Source: Cryoendolithus antarcticus
Lineage: Eukaryota; Ascomycota; Dothideomycetes; Cladosporiales; Cladosporiaceae
Direction: 5' to 3'
Length of the DNA stretch: 64,000 nt
Assembly (NCBI GenBank): GCA_002077065.1
Contig: NAJO01000052.1
Location: 124,001 to 188,000 of the forward strand
In this document: positions 1 through 9,883 of the stretch, piece after piece
How the letters are laid out: each line of letters starts with the position of its first letter
Numbering within the stretch: position 1 is the stretch's first letter
Notes under the pieces: model-generated
Database searches by the model: none
Told to the model about the DNA's origin: nothing
Seen by the model: the letters and a program-made list of their open reading frames with translations, nothing else
Translations under genes and position numbers: made by a program

Positions 1-1376
1 AGCTGCCTGGGTAAGCTTGTCTCGACGCACAGCTTCACTGGAAGAATTCGACAGGCAGACTCTGCTTCGGTAGAGCGGAAGATGCGGCCACGTCGCGCAC
101 GCAAGAGAAGCCTGGACTGCGGTGATTACAATGCATCTCAGCAGTCCACAATCTCGACCTCAGCCCAAGCTGTGGCGAGCGAGTGCACTCGGTGACACCA
201 CTTCTCGCAGTAACAGTGAACTGCAACGTCCACATGTCAAGATTGTCGTCTGCCGAATGCTCGGTCTGTCCGCGCCGACAGCCGTTTTCTCTCCAAGGGA
301 ATGTTACATAAGAGGCGCAAAATAGCTTGCGCCGTCCGAGCTTCCTTTGTAACGGTGCGCGCAATAGGCGAGGCTCCTCCACGGCGGAAACACGCCGTGC
401 AGACCTACTTGTACTGTACAGCCGTTTGGCGATCACTGCCCTACATGCCATCTATTGTTGTCGATGAGTAGGTAATAGTGATGTGGAAGGAGCCGAGTCC
501 GTGTTAGATCCGAGCACATAGATCTGAGTAGACTTCAGCTAACCTCGGGCCTGCATCTGGCGACTTCTGCCATACTCTACGCTAGCTATATGACCACCGC
601 ACAGAACATCGGATTCGGAACATACAGATTCCACTTCGACCGCAAACCTTTGCTGCTAAAGGAAAGTGTGGCGACTGTAGGCGCCTTAACGCCTCTGCTG
701 AGCCGACGGCAGCGTCAATGCGATCCCTCACGATCTAGACCGCAGTCGACGTGAAGCAATGGCCAAACCCTCAGACTACGTTACTGCATGCTAACCCACA
801 TGCGATGATCTAGCCCTGCCCCTACGATCGAGCACTGTCAATCTATCCACCTCATACTCCTCCTCTGTGTGCCTACCCAACGATCAGCTCTTGCAGATCC
901 CGGACCACTTGTCAACACGCGCTTGACGCAAGGTCCAATGCCAGACTTGAGGGTAGATCACTGTGCATCCGGCGCGGAGCCGGCTCCGACAAAAAGCCAA
1001 AGCCAGCATCTGCACACCGCAGCTCGCACGCACGCAATGGGGCAAGCTTCGTCAAAGCCTTCTGCACACGCGCGGCATCGTCTACGATCTCAAAACCAGC
1101 TACGGCGAATTGCTAGCGGAGAGTCTTGAGCAGTAATTGTCTAGTAGACCAAGTAAAGCCCCGCTAGTTGCATGCGATGCACGCAACTCAAAGGCGTCGA
1201 ATGTGCAGCGGATGTAAGATCAACCTAGGTTTATGCATGAGAACGTTGACGTGAGGTGAAAGGGGGCCGGCAATTGCTCACGTGGTACCCAACATAATAC
1301 CTGTGCATACTGTACCGCATGGTCTGTAAGTCGAGCACTGGCGCTTTCATCCGTCATGCGCTTTGCCCATATACTC
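1..1376. other. Intergenic stretch without a convincing gene
   Basis: Several short open frames lie here on both strands (the longest is 138 codons on the minus strand near 35-451). They are rich in Arg and Ser, have no recognisable domain, and overlap one another on opposite strands. I see no tRNA, repeat array or transposon end. The 3' end of the CASP-like gene borders it on the right. Confidence 0.5.
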
Positions 1377-3548
1377 CTACCCACCCCCCTCGAACCCCTC
1401 CCTCTCCCACGTAGTCCCTCCAGCCCCTGTCACGGTACTCCCAGTGACACTTCCATGCGTCGCAGCCCCAGTCCCCACAACCAACATCCAAAACACCAAC
1501 CCATGCAACACCAAAAGATACCCTCCAACCAAATTTCTACTAACCCTCGTCTGAACCACGAACCGCATAGCCCTCACCAACGCCCGTTCCGGCGCCGACA
1601 TCCTTTTCATAACCCGCGCTGACTCCCGTCCGCGCCAAGCCGTGAAAGGCGAGGAGGAAGGGAGCGTGAGAGAGGACTCGTAAGAGCGGGCGTATTTGTC
1701 TTCGCTTCCCGTTGCGGAAGATGAGGGAGGATTGGGCGAGCGATTGTAGGCCGAGACGTAGCGCGTTTTCTCGTAGAGACCTAAGTTGTCGCGTTGAAGG
1801 GCGGAGATTTCTTCCCGCAAAGATGATACCAATGCATATTGCTTTGCCAATTCCACTTCCAGTTCGCCAAGCTTGGCTTTGAAGCGGTCGCGTTGGGCGG
1901 TCACCATGGGGAGGATACCGGTATTCGTGGGTGCCTCGGCGGCTCGCAGGGAGTCCAGCGTCCCCGCGCCGGGGCGGGGAGAGGAGTGGCCTGAGGGGTC
2001 GAAGCCACCTATGATCGAGGAAGTGGGGGAGGGATTGTTGTTGCGCCGGCTGGTGCTGCCGTAGAGTGTGCGGGTGTTTGTGGGTGCGTAGCGGGAGGTG
2101 TATGTCCCTGCTACGCTCATGGTCTCGAAGGCGTTCGAGGCCTCCTGCTGGGTCTTCTGCAAATCGCTCTCCAGCGTAGCATTGAGTTTGCGGGAAGAGA
2201 TCAACTCGGTCTCTGCGGAAGCGAGGGAGTCTTGTAGTTGCTCGAGGGACTGCTGCATTGAGTTGTGGGCGTTGCGGAGGTCTGTGAGGTCTGACGAGAG
2301 CTTTTTGTTGCGGGCTATGAGGAGGGATTCGAGCGTGGAGTTCGGGGCGCTCTCTGTTGTGTCCTCGTCCTCCTCGTCACCGGTGGCAAACTCGATTGAG
2401 CGGAGCATATCGAGCTCGCGCTTGAGCTCGTCGTAGTCGGCATACTTTGTTGTGCGTGTCTGCAAGGCTTCGCGGTCGGCTTTGAGGGCTTGCACCTCTT
2501 TCTCCAGGCTACGCTGTCGCTGCTCGAGAGTGCTCTTTTCGGCGTCTTTCTCGTGGCGAGCACCATCGAGCCTGCGAATCAGAGAAGAGTTCTCGGACCG
2601 CAGTCGCAAGAAAGCAGGCTCATCTTCCACGGCTGTGCTGCGTGACGTGGAGTGACCGGCGGACTGTGCCAGCTCCACTCGCATTTGCTCGTTGCGTACT
2701 TCCACCTCCGCTAGCCGTGCGTGCGTTCGTTCCAACTCCGAGTGCGCCAGCTCAAGCTCAGCAGCAGAGACTGTACCGCTGCTACCTTCTACGCTCTCCT
2801 CCCCTGACTTCTCCAGCCTCTGCGAGACATCATAGCTCGCCTTGAGCTCTTTGAGCAGCCTTTCCTGGCTCTCCGCCTTCTCCTGCAAACCTGCCTCTTT
2901 CGCAGCCCAGTTATCCTCCTTCTCCCTCAACACAGCCTGCCACCCTTCCTCAACCTCCTTGACCTTCTTCTCCACCTCTCCTTCGACTAGCCCCCTCCTT
3001 TCCCTCTCCCTCTCGACTTCCCTCTCAGCCTCCTCAGCCTTAGCCTCTAGCTCCCCACATCTTCGTCTCAAGTCCTCCCTCTCTCCCTCCACCCTCGGCA
3101 ACACCTCCTCAACAACACCTACAGCATCTACGGCCGCCTCTAGCAATGGCCACGGATCCGGTACGTCAGAAAGCGGTGTGTACACCCTCATGAACGCTCC
3201 TGCCGCATCTTTGCCCTGCTCGGTGAGTAAGTCGACATAGCTCTGATAGTGCTTGAGCAAGTCTTTGAACTCTGTCAATTTGGATTCGTCTGGCAGTTTG
3301 CGGAAGTCTTTTGTGCGTTGAGCGAGGTCCTTGCGTTGGAGGAGGGCTGTGCGTTGGTGGGTTTGCAGGGACTGGGCAGCGGTATCGAGGGTGGGGAGGA
3401 GCGTCTGGAGGGAGAGGGTGCGCCAGGCACTGACGGCGGTTTGGAAGGTGGAGGGATTAGGTGTTGAAACCGGTTCAGGAGGGTCAGGATGACCGTTCGC
3501 GCCGGCGAGGGCACCGGCAGTGGTGTCGTCGCCGTTCGTCGTAGCCAT
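1377..3548 (-). CDS. COY1: CASP/Coy1-type Golgi coiled-coil membrane protein
   Basis: This intronless gene encodes 723 residues. The CASP family (yeast Coy1, a CUX1 splice relative) are tail-anchored golgins that act in retrograde and intra-Golgi vesicle tethering. A globular N-terminal part (about 30-160) with the family-like stretch DFRKLPDESKL is followed by long heptad-rich coiled coil (about 160-480). A Ser-rich linker follows. The conserved C-terminal block near 560-620 carries MVTAQRDRFKAKLGELE and LYEKTRY. A single hydrophobic segment (NLVGGYLLVLHGLVFWMLVV, about 675-695) is the expected membrane anchor. A 26-residue Gly/Thr-rich tail after the anchor is longer than I expect for the family. 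It shares a 201-bp divergent promoter region with the Vps3 gene. The family call rests on the order of coiled coil, QRDRFK block and C-terminal anchor. Confidence 0.88.
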   Translation of the reverse strand: MATTNGDDTTAGALAGANGHPDPPEPVSTPNPSTFQTAVSAWRTLSLQTLLPTLDTAAQSLQTHQRTALLQRKDLAQRTKDFRKLPDESKLTEFKDLLKHYQSYVDLLTEQGKDAAGAFMRVYTPLSDVPDPWPLLEAAVDAVGVVEEVLPRVEGEREDLRRRCGELEAKAEEAEREVERERERRGLVEGEVEKKVKEVEEGWQAVLREKEDNWAAKEAGLQEKAESQERLLKELKASYDVSQRLEKSGEESVEGSSGTVSAAELELAHSELERTHARLAEVEVRNEQMRVELAQSAGHSTSRSTAVEDEPAFLRLRSENSSLIRRLDGARHEKDAEKSTLEQRQRSLEKEVQALKADREALQTRTTKYADYDELKRELDMLRSIEFATGDEEDEDTTESAPNSTLESLLIARNKKLSSDLTDLRNAHNSMQQSLEQLQDSLASAETELISSRKLNATLESDLQKTQQEASNAFETMSVAGTYTSRYAPTNTRTLYGSTSRRNNNPSPTSSIIGGFDPSGHSSPRPGAGTLDSLRAAEAPTNTGILPMVTAQRDRFKAKLGELEVELAKQYALVSSLREEISALQRDNLGLYEKTRYVSAYNRSPNPPSSSATGSEDKYARSYESSLTLPSSSPFTAWRGRESARVMKRMSAPERALVRAMRFVVQTRVSRNLVGGYLLVLHGLVFWMLVVGTGAATHGSVTGSTVTGAGGTTWEREGFEGGG

Positions 3549-3749
3549 GATCGCGCATGCAATGGGTAGGAGGAGGTGGCAGATGGGGGAGTGTAGGGGA
3601 CAGCGAGGTGCCTCGGAGGTAAGGGTTAGGGTATGGTCCTCGTTGAATGCAGGTCGCCTGAGCTGCCCATACTACTCTACATTGCCCAGGCAGCATTTCT
3701 TACCCTCATGCTGGCAGGCCACCACGATGCCCTTCCCGCCTGACCAGCA
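3549..3749. promoter_or_regulatory. Shared divergent promoter region
   Basis: Only 201 bp separate the start codons of the CASP-like gene (leftward) and the Vps3 gene (rightward), so both promoters and 5' leaders must lie here. I see no clear TATA element. The placement is inferred from gene arrangement only. Confidence 0.5.
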
Positions 3750-6700
3750 ATGTCCTCGCCTCCTTCCGCCACTCAACCCGCCACCCTGATCGACCCCACC
3801 GCACCCTACACCCTCCACCCTCTGCTCTCCTCTATCCCCCTCTCCGCCGATCCCGATACCGACACCAAGGTCCACATCACAACCGTCGAACATTGGAATG
3901 GCAATCTCTACATTGGCACCTCTGCGGGCGAACTGCTTCACTACGTCTCGATACCCGGCGACGCACCAGGCGAGCTGATATGGATAATTGCCTCGCGATT
4001 GCAGCCGCCTTACAGCACTGTGCAGGAAGCGGAGGATGAGGGCGTGAAGCAGATTCTACTCTTGCCAGATGCGGGCAAGGCATGTGTGTTGTGCAATGCA
4101 ACGCTGAGCTTCTACACTCTACCTGAGCTGAGCCCAGCGTTTGGAGGAAAGATCAAGCAGGCTGGGTGTACGTGGGTTGGCGGATTCGATCTCAATGAGG
4201 TCGAGGGGGAGCAGCAGGGGAAGGGTAGTGGGACGGTGATCGTGATCTGTCTCCGCCAACGATTGAGGTTGATCAGAATTGGGGACGAGGCAAGGAAGAT
4301 CAGGGACATTGAGCTGGGCGGTGTGAGAGCTTTGGCTAGACGAGGAAACCTGGCTTGTGTGGCAGATGGGTCATCGTATTCGCTGCTCGATGTGGTGAAC
4401 GAGGCAAAAATTGATCTGTTTCCCATATCATCGAACAGTGAGGTCAGGCAACTACCGGAGAGGACGAGAGCGTCGCTTGAGTTGCCCACTGGCGCTCAGT
4501 ATGGCCACTCGAGAAGCGTATCTGGTTCCTCTCCGGTCAGACTTGGCAGACATGAGCGAAATGTCAGTCTCGGGGCGGAGCTGAAGAGCAAGGACAGCTC
4601 TTCGCCTTGGCCCGCGCGCACTTCCTCCCAGACGAAGACGTCGCCAGCCATATCTCCGTCTAGAGTACAAATCCCGGCAAAAGCTGAGACAAGAGCCGGT
4701 GCCTCGCCCGAGCCTCCCGTTGAGTCTCAAGTCCAGGCTAGACCACTGCTACCTCACATTGCTTCGCCAACCGGCTCAGAGTTTCTGCTCACGACTGGCA
4801 CAAAAGCCACCGAGCCCGGTGTGGGCATGTTCGTGAACCTCGATGGAGATGTAGTCCGCGGAACTATCGAATTCACAACTTACCCACGATCACTAGTCTT
4901 TGATGGCGGCGACACAGAGGCTGCGGAGTACATGGGTACCGAGGGCAGTCATGAGGGCTACGCACTTGCACTGGTGCAGAGGCGCATCGACAGCAGGACG
5001 GCAACCGCGGTTGAGATACAGCGTTGGGACGTGGACCCGAGCGAGGCACAACAGTTGAAAGCCTGGCTGCAGATAGACAATGCTGCAGCAGAAGCTGAGG
5101 ATGCTGGCGTTGGGCTCCGGAAGGCGAAAACATCCGTCGAGCTGACCATGAGCAGCACTAGTCATGTGCTTCGATCGCGCAGACTACACCTCTTGCCCAA
5201 AGATGCTCCAATGAGCGATGCAGAGACCAAACGCAACAACGAAGAAGATGTCTTTGCGAGCCGGTTCGCCCACATCCAGGCAGCCATCATCCTTTTCTCT
5301 GCGTCTCAAGTGCAGTGGGTTGTCCGCAACACGGTAGCATCACGTCTGGACGCCAGGCTGGAACAGGCTACCGATGCCAGCAGCGAGCGCATCTCGATCG
5401 ACGTGAAGACCGTTCGCATGGTGCTCAACGACATCCGCGGCCAAGACGCTCGCAGCGAGCTCGAATTCGTCACCTTCACGTATATACGGCAGAAAGCTTC
5501 ACTGCTACTCTTCGGCAGCCTGCAACTGACGACGGCGAGCAACACGATCGCATACGAGACTGACAAGCGTGCTGCTAGCGAAGCTCTGGTAGAAGGCGAG
5601 ATCGATCCTCGCATATTGCTTTCACTTGTGCAGCCCTTGTCGGGTGAAATACAGGAAGGTACGGAGGGTATGTGGACGCCGCAAGGCTTGCGAGATACAA
5701 TCTACCTACTACGACGGGCGACACTGCTGGAAACGCAAAGTCAGGATACTCGAGGGCCGTACGGCGATAATCTGCTTCAAGTGCTGAAGCGGTATCTGCT
5801 GCACTGGCGCGCGAAGAAGGGCTTCGGCAGTGTCGCGGACGAAGTCGCGGTGTTCCAGACGGTGGATGCTGCGCTGTTACACATATTGCTGCTTCTCGAT
5901 CAGCACTCTCCCCGCGGACCAGCGACTCCGAATTCGATCAGAGCTGAGCTGAACGATGTAGTCGATAAGGGCGTCGACTGCTTCCCTCGAGCTGTGGAGC
6001 TGTTCAGATCCTTCCATCGTCTGCATCTCCTCAGCCGCCTCTACCAATCTCGCAAGATGACCCCGCAAGTCCTCGAGACCTGGCAGCAAATCCTCGAAGG
6101 CGCTCATGACGCTGGGGGTGAGATGATCGAGGGCGAGCAGGACATGCGCCGGTATCTGTCGAAGATCCGCGATCGCGACCTAGTCACAAGATACGGCACT
6201 TGGCTAGCTCAGCGCAACCCAAAGCTGGGCGTACAAGTGTTCGCCGACGAGCACGGAAGGGTAAAGTTCTCGCATCAAGACATAGTTGCTCTACTGCGAG
6301 AGAAAGCGCCAAGTGCAGTGAAGGAGTATCTCGAGCACCTCGTCTTCGCCCGTCACAAGGCCGAATACAGCAGCGAGCTGTTATCGTACTACCTGACTGC
6401 CGTGCTAGCCGCGCTGGAATTGTCACCAAATCTGGAAGAGACTCTGCAAGATGGATACACGACTTACCGCGCTCTCGAGCCCCCCAAACCCACCTACACC
6501 CAATTCTTCGCCGACAACAGCAGTCCGGCAAATGCAGACTTCACATCTAATCGCACGCGCCTACTACAACTGCTCTCCTCCGCCGACCCAGCAGACGCCG
6601 ACCTCTCCTCGCTCCGAGCGAAGCTAGACCCTCACGCCGACCTCCTGGTCCCCGAAACGATCGTTCTCCACGCCCTCACAGGCGACCATGACACCGCACT

Positions 6701-7160
6701 ACATCTCCTCACGCACACGCTAGGTGACTACGACACAGCAATCTCCTACTGCCTGCACGCTTCACCTGCCTTCCTCTTCTCGCCTCGACCGCTCAACTCA
6801 GCATCTCTCACGCCGCCGCCGCACGCCACCCAATCCTCGCTTTTCACACTTCTGCTCCATCAGTTCCTCACCCTTCCGTTGCCAGCACGGCTTGATCGCA
6901 GCTCCGAGCTCCTCGAGCGGTTCGGAGGCTTCTTCGAGCTGGAGGCGGTGTTGGAGGCTGTGGATGGGGACTGGAGTGTACGACTTCTTGGGCCGTTCCT
7001 GGTGGGCAAGCTGAGAGGACTGGTGAGTGAGGGACGGGAAGTGGGGTTGGAGAGGCAGCTTTGGGGCGCGAGGGAGCTGAGAGTTAGTTTCGAAGCGGGG
7101 GAGAAGATCCGGGAGATCGGTGCGATTGTCGTGCGAGACGCAGATGGCAATGGCGTGTAA
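3750..7160 (+). CDS. VPS3: CORVET tethering complex subunit Vps3 (TGFBRAP1 family)
   Basis: This intronless gene encodes 1136 residues. Vps3 binds the endosomal Rab5/Vps21 and, with Vps8 and the class C core, forms the CORVET tether for early endosome fusion. The N-terminal third reads as a CNH (citron homology) beta-propeller: it opens with YTLHPLLSSIPLS and continues with VEHWNGNLYIGTSAGELLHY, the form typical of fungal Vps3 rather than Vps39/Vam6, which starts quite differently. A Ser/Pro-rich insertion at about 245-340 interrupts the propeller. The C-terminal half is helical repeats of the clathrin/VPS type. Length and domain order match the family. The frame is open from the first ATG after the divergent promoter, which supports that start. 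The related paralogue Vps39 remains the only realistic alternative. Confidence 0.8.
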   Translation: MSSPPSATQPATLIDPTAPYTLHPLLSSIPLSADPDTDTKVHITTVEHWNGNLYIGTSAGELLHYVSIPGDAPGELIWIIASRLQPPYSTVQEAEDEGVKQILLLPDAGKACVLCNATLSFYTLPELSPAFGGKIKQAGCTWVGGFDLNEVEGEQQGKGSGTVIVICLRQRLRLIRIGDEARKIRDIELGGVRALARRGNLACVADGSSYSLLDVVNEAKIDLFPISSNSEVRQLPERTRASLELPTGAQYGHSRSVSGSSPVRLGRHERNVSLGAELKSKDSSSPWPARTSSQTKTSPAISPSRVQIPAKAETRAGASPEPPVESQVQARPLLPHIASPTGSEFLLTTGTKATEPGVGMFVNLDGDVVRGTIEFTTYPRSLVFDGGDTEAAEYMGTEGSHEGYALALVQRRIDSRTATAVEIQRWDVDPSEAQQLKAWLQIDNAAAEAEDAGVGLRKAKTSVELTMSSTSHVLRSRRLHLLPKDAPMSDAETKRNNEEDVFASRFAHIQAAIILFSASQVQWVVRNTVASRLDARLEQATDASSERISIDVKTVRMVLNDIRGQDARSELEFVTFTYIRQKASLLLFGSLQLTTASNTIAYETDKRAASEALVEGEIDPRILLSLVQPLSGEIQEGTEGMWTPQGLRDTIYLLRRATLLETQSQDTRGPYGDNLLQVLKRYLLHWRAKKGFGSVADEVAVFQTVDAALLHILLLLDQHSPRGPATPNSIRAELNDVVDKGVDCFPRAVELFRSFHRLHLLSRLYQSRKMTPQVLETWQQILEGAHDAGGEMIEGEQDMRRYLSKIRDRDLVTRYGTWLAQRNPKLGVQVFADEHGRVKFSHQDIVALLREKAPSAVKEYLEHLVFARHKAEYSSELLSYYLTAVLAALELSPNLEETLQDGYTTYRALEPPKPTYTQFFADNSSPANADFTSNRTRLLQLLSSADPADADLSSLRAKLDPHADLLVPETIVLHALTGDHDTALHLLTHTLGDYDTAISYCLHASPAFLFSPRPLNSASLTPPPHATQSSLFTLLLHQFLTLPLPARLDRSSELLERFGGFFELEAVLEAVDGDWSVRLLGPFLVGKLRGLVSEGREVGLERQLWGARELRVSFEAGEKIREIGAIVVRDADGNGV

Positions 7161-7334
7161 GGAGTGGTTGATATCCGTGCAGAAGTTCAATGAGACTCAT
7201 TTGTGGGCGAGATATACTGCTATATACACATCTACAACCCAGTGCAATCACCATCGCATTCACAACCTCATCCTATCCCTCACCTCCCAGGCAACACCAG
7301 ACCCTGCTCCCTCAGATAGCCAGCACCATCTCCT

Positions 7335-9494
7335 TCAAGCCACTTGCGTTTCCTGAGCAAAGGGATTGGGTTTGCGGTCCTCTGCGGGCTCAGCAGGACG
7401 CACCACTCCGCTATGTTTGGGTGACCCGATTCGCTCGATTCTACGGTAGACTGCGCGCCGCTCTCTACCATCGAGGCGTTTCCCGTTGGGTCTACGAAGC
7501 ATCTTGTTCATGCTCTTCTTGCCATCGGGTAGGACATAAGCTGTCGGAGCACTGCCACGCCTCGCCGCGGCTGCCCCCGTCAAGCTTTGTGAAGCGGCAA
7601 TGCTTCGTCCAGGCGCTGGAGCGCGATCAGATGAATCGTTTTGTGCGCCTGAGACTGGACGAATAATGCTGACAGCTTCCTTGCCCAGACGAGATGACAC
7701 AAAGCCCGTCTCATTATCGATGAACAGTGCGTTTGGTCTGTTGTGGACTGGCGCGGATGTGGTAGCAGCAGTCGCACTCAGCGGCGCGGGTGCAAAGAAG
7801 GACGTGGGCATCTTGCTCAATTTCCTTTCTTCACTTTGCAAGCCTCTCCGCGGCTCGTCAGGCTCAGAACGCACGGGTAAGTCATCCCTTTCTCGGGGTC
7901 GACTGTATCGTCCTCTCGGTGGCGTTGACCCGAAAAGGCTACTCAGGCTCTGAAAACCGAAGCCATTGCCATCATTACTCGAATAGTGCCGTCGTTGCAT
8001 GTGTGCACTCGGCGCCGAGGTAAGTAGATGGTGAGGGATTCGCGACCAGGGAGTGTTCGAAGTTCTTCGACGGTCCAGCTGTGAGCTTTGGGAAAAGCCA
8101 TGTGTTCTCGATCCCTCATCTGTGCAGCTGTCAGTCAAAAACAGAGTCCAGGCGAGTACTGCTTGACCGCACAAGCGATGCGTAACCTACCCACCGATCA
8201 AAATCATAGGCCGATTCTTCATATTTTCCAAATCACCCATATCGGCATGGCTTTCCTTCTTCCGCTTTACTGCTGCACCGATGAGCTGCAGCAGCTCTTG
8301 CTCCTTGCTCATCCAAGACTCGCCTCCTCCAGTGCTACTCCTTCGAGCCATCTCGACCTCTCGCACAGCCTCGAATGCCTCCTCGTCCATCGGGTCTCCC
8401 GAGTTGTTGTTACGCAAGACATCCCGCAAGCTCACTTCGGCCTCGCCATGCAAACAGACCTTCAAATTTCCGTCCGAAGTGATCCTCAATCGATTGCAGC
8501 TCCCGCAAAAGTCTTGCGTCATACTCGTGATGAACCCGACCTTGCCCACAAACCCTGGAACCTGCCAAGTCTTGCTCGTATCGCTCTTCTTGTCCTTCAG
8601 TCGCCCAAATTCTGGATACTTCGCGCGAATGATGTCAAGCATATCAGCATAGCCCACCATCTTGTTCTGACTCCACTTGTTCCCGCCAAAAGGCATGTAC
8701 TCAATGAATCTGACCTCCACCTCTTCCTCCCTCGTCATTTCGACGAACGGCAAGATCTGATGGTCATTCAAGCCACGCATTACGACGCAGTTGATCTTAA
8801 GCTTAATGCCTGCGCCAAGCTTGTTCATCTCCTTCACGCGATCGATGCTCTTCATGACTGCTGCAAAGCCTTGCCTCCGAGTAAGCAACTGGAATTGGAA
8901 GGGATCCAGAGTATCGAGGGAGATATTGACGCCGGTGAGACCAGCTTTGAGCATCTCTTCCAGCTTCCTGTGCAGTGAGATGCCATTCGTCGTCAGTGCT
9001 AGCTCCTTCAACCCATCTTTGCGTAATGCTCCAATCTGGTGCATCAACGGCACGATATCCTTTCGCACCGTCGGCTCGCCGCCTGTGAGTCTGATCTTAG
9101 TGACGCCCTGGTTGACGAACAGCGCGCTCAGGTAGACGATCTCCGCTGTAGTCAACAGATCCCGATTCGGTGATAGATCGATCCCTTCCTCTGGCATGCA
9201 ATAAAGACATCGCAGATTGCAGCGCTCGGTCAGGGAGATCCGGAGGTAGTCATGTTGCCGGGCATGGGTGTCCGTTAGGAAGTCGGAGAAGGGCTTTGCT
9301 TCGCGGAGAGCTGCTGCTCTGTTGGATCGAGACGGGGAAAGGTCATATGGCAGATACGGCGGCGCCTCTGCAGGCTCTACAGCGGCGGCCGTCGCGATTT
9401 GACGAGCCTGCCATGTCGTCGTCGGCTTGAGCACTCCAGGTCGTAGCAGTCTCGGGCTCAATGCCTTCGGTACACTTCGTGCTGGCAAAGCCAT
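7335..9494 (-). CDS. moaA: MoaA-type radical SAM GTP 3',8-cyclase with atypical C-terminal extension in place of MoaC
   Basis: The product catalyses the first step of molybdenum cofactor synthesis, conversion of GTP towards cyclic pyranopterin monophosphate. Exon 1 (9494-8191) encodes an N-terminal Arg/Ala-rich mitochondrial presequence-like segment, the radical SAM Cys triad C92, C96 and C99, the SAM-binding GGEPT motif, and the second cluster C330, C333 and C347. It finishes with ILIGG, the MoaA-type double-Gly tail. Unspliced, the next codon is TAG (8189-8187). A good intron (GTAGGT donor at 8190, TGAC branch, CAG acceptor ending 8128, 63 nt) joins in frame to exon 2 (8127-7335). This gives about 698 residues. 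Fungal cnxABC genes normally carry MoaC after a linker. Here the extension (about 264 residues, Ser/Arg/Pro rich, with MQRRHYSS at its start) shows no MoaC motif, and only 174 bp remain before the convergent Vps3 gene. Confidence 0.8.
8128..8190 (-). other. Intron that decides between a Gly-Gly stop and a C-terminal extension
   Basis: The donor GTAGGT overlaps the codon GGG and the in-frame TAG that follow the MoaA double glycine. The branch-like TGACTGAC lies just before the CAG acceptor. Removal restores an open frame (434 codons plus 2 nt joining 793 nt, a total divisible by three). Retention ends the protein exactly at Gly-Gly. Confidence 0.65.
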
Positions 9495-9883
9495 GGTGGC
9501 GAGAACTAGGTGATGTTGCTGTAGGGCAGCATGGCGACACCTTGACTATGACTGACAGTACTTCGGTGGGATCCTACGATAGAGTATTGTCGCTGACATT
9601 GCTTCTCTTCGCTATCTGCAAATGGCTGACACATATTGGCGGCTCAAAAAGCGGAGTTCACAGAGGTGGAGTTCGTTCCATCCCCATTGGGAAGTTGCGA
9701 GCGAAGGCAAAGGACAGACTTCCTTGGGGTCGTGAGAGTGTGAAAGACAGAGAGCCTTACAGTAGCTGACTATGAGAATGGTAGAAGTTCTGTAAGGAGC
9801 AATTATCGTAGGGGTATCAGGTCATTACGATTCACGTTCACGACGCTCGAAACAGTGCGATCTCCCACCACTCCTCGCAACGC
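9495..9883. other. Intergenic, promoter side of the MoaA gene
   Basis: This 389-bp stretch separates the MoaA start codon from the stop of the next minus-strand gene. It should contain the MoaA promoter and the 3' end of the MFS gene. I recognise no specific site. Confidence 0.4.

Noticed and set aside
35..451. 138-codon minus-strand frame
   Set aside because: Arg/Ser-rich, no domain, overlapped by a plus-strand frame, no splice partners.
9461..9769. 102-codon plus-strand frame overlapping the MoaA start
   Set aside because: Lies across the promoter of the MoaA gene and has no recognisable feature.
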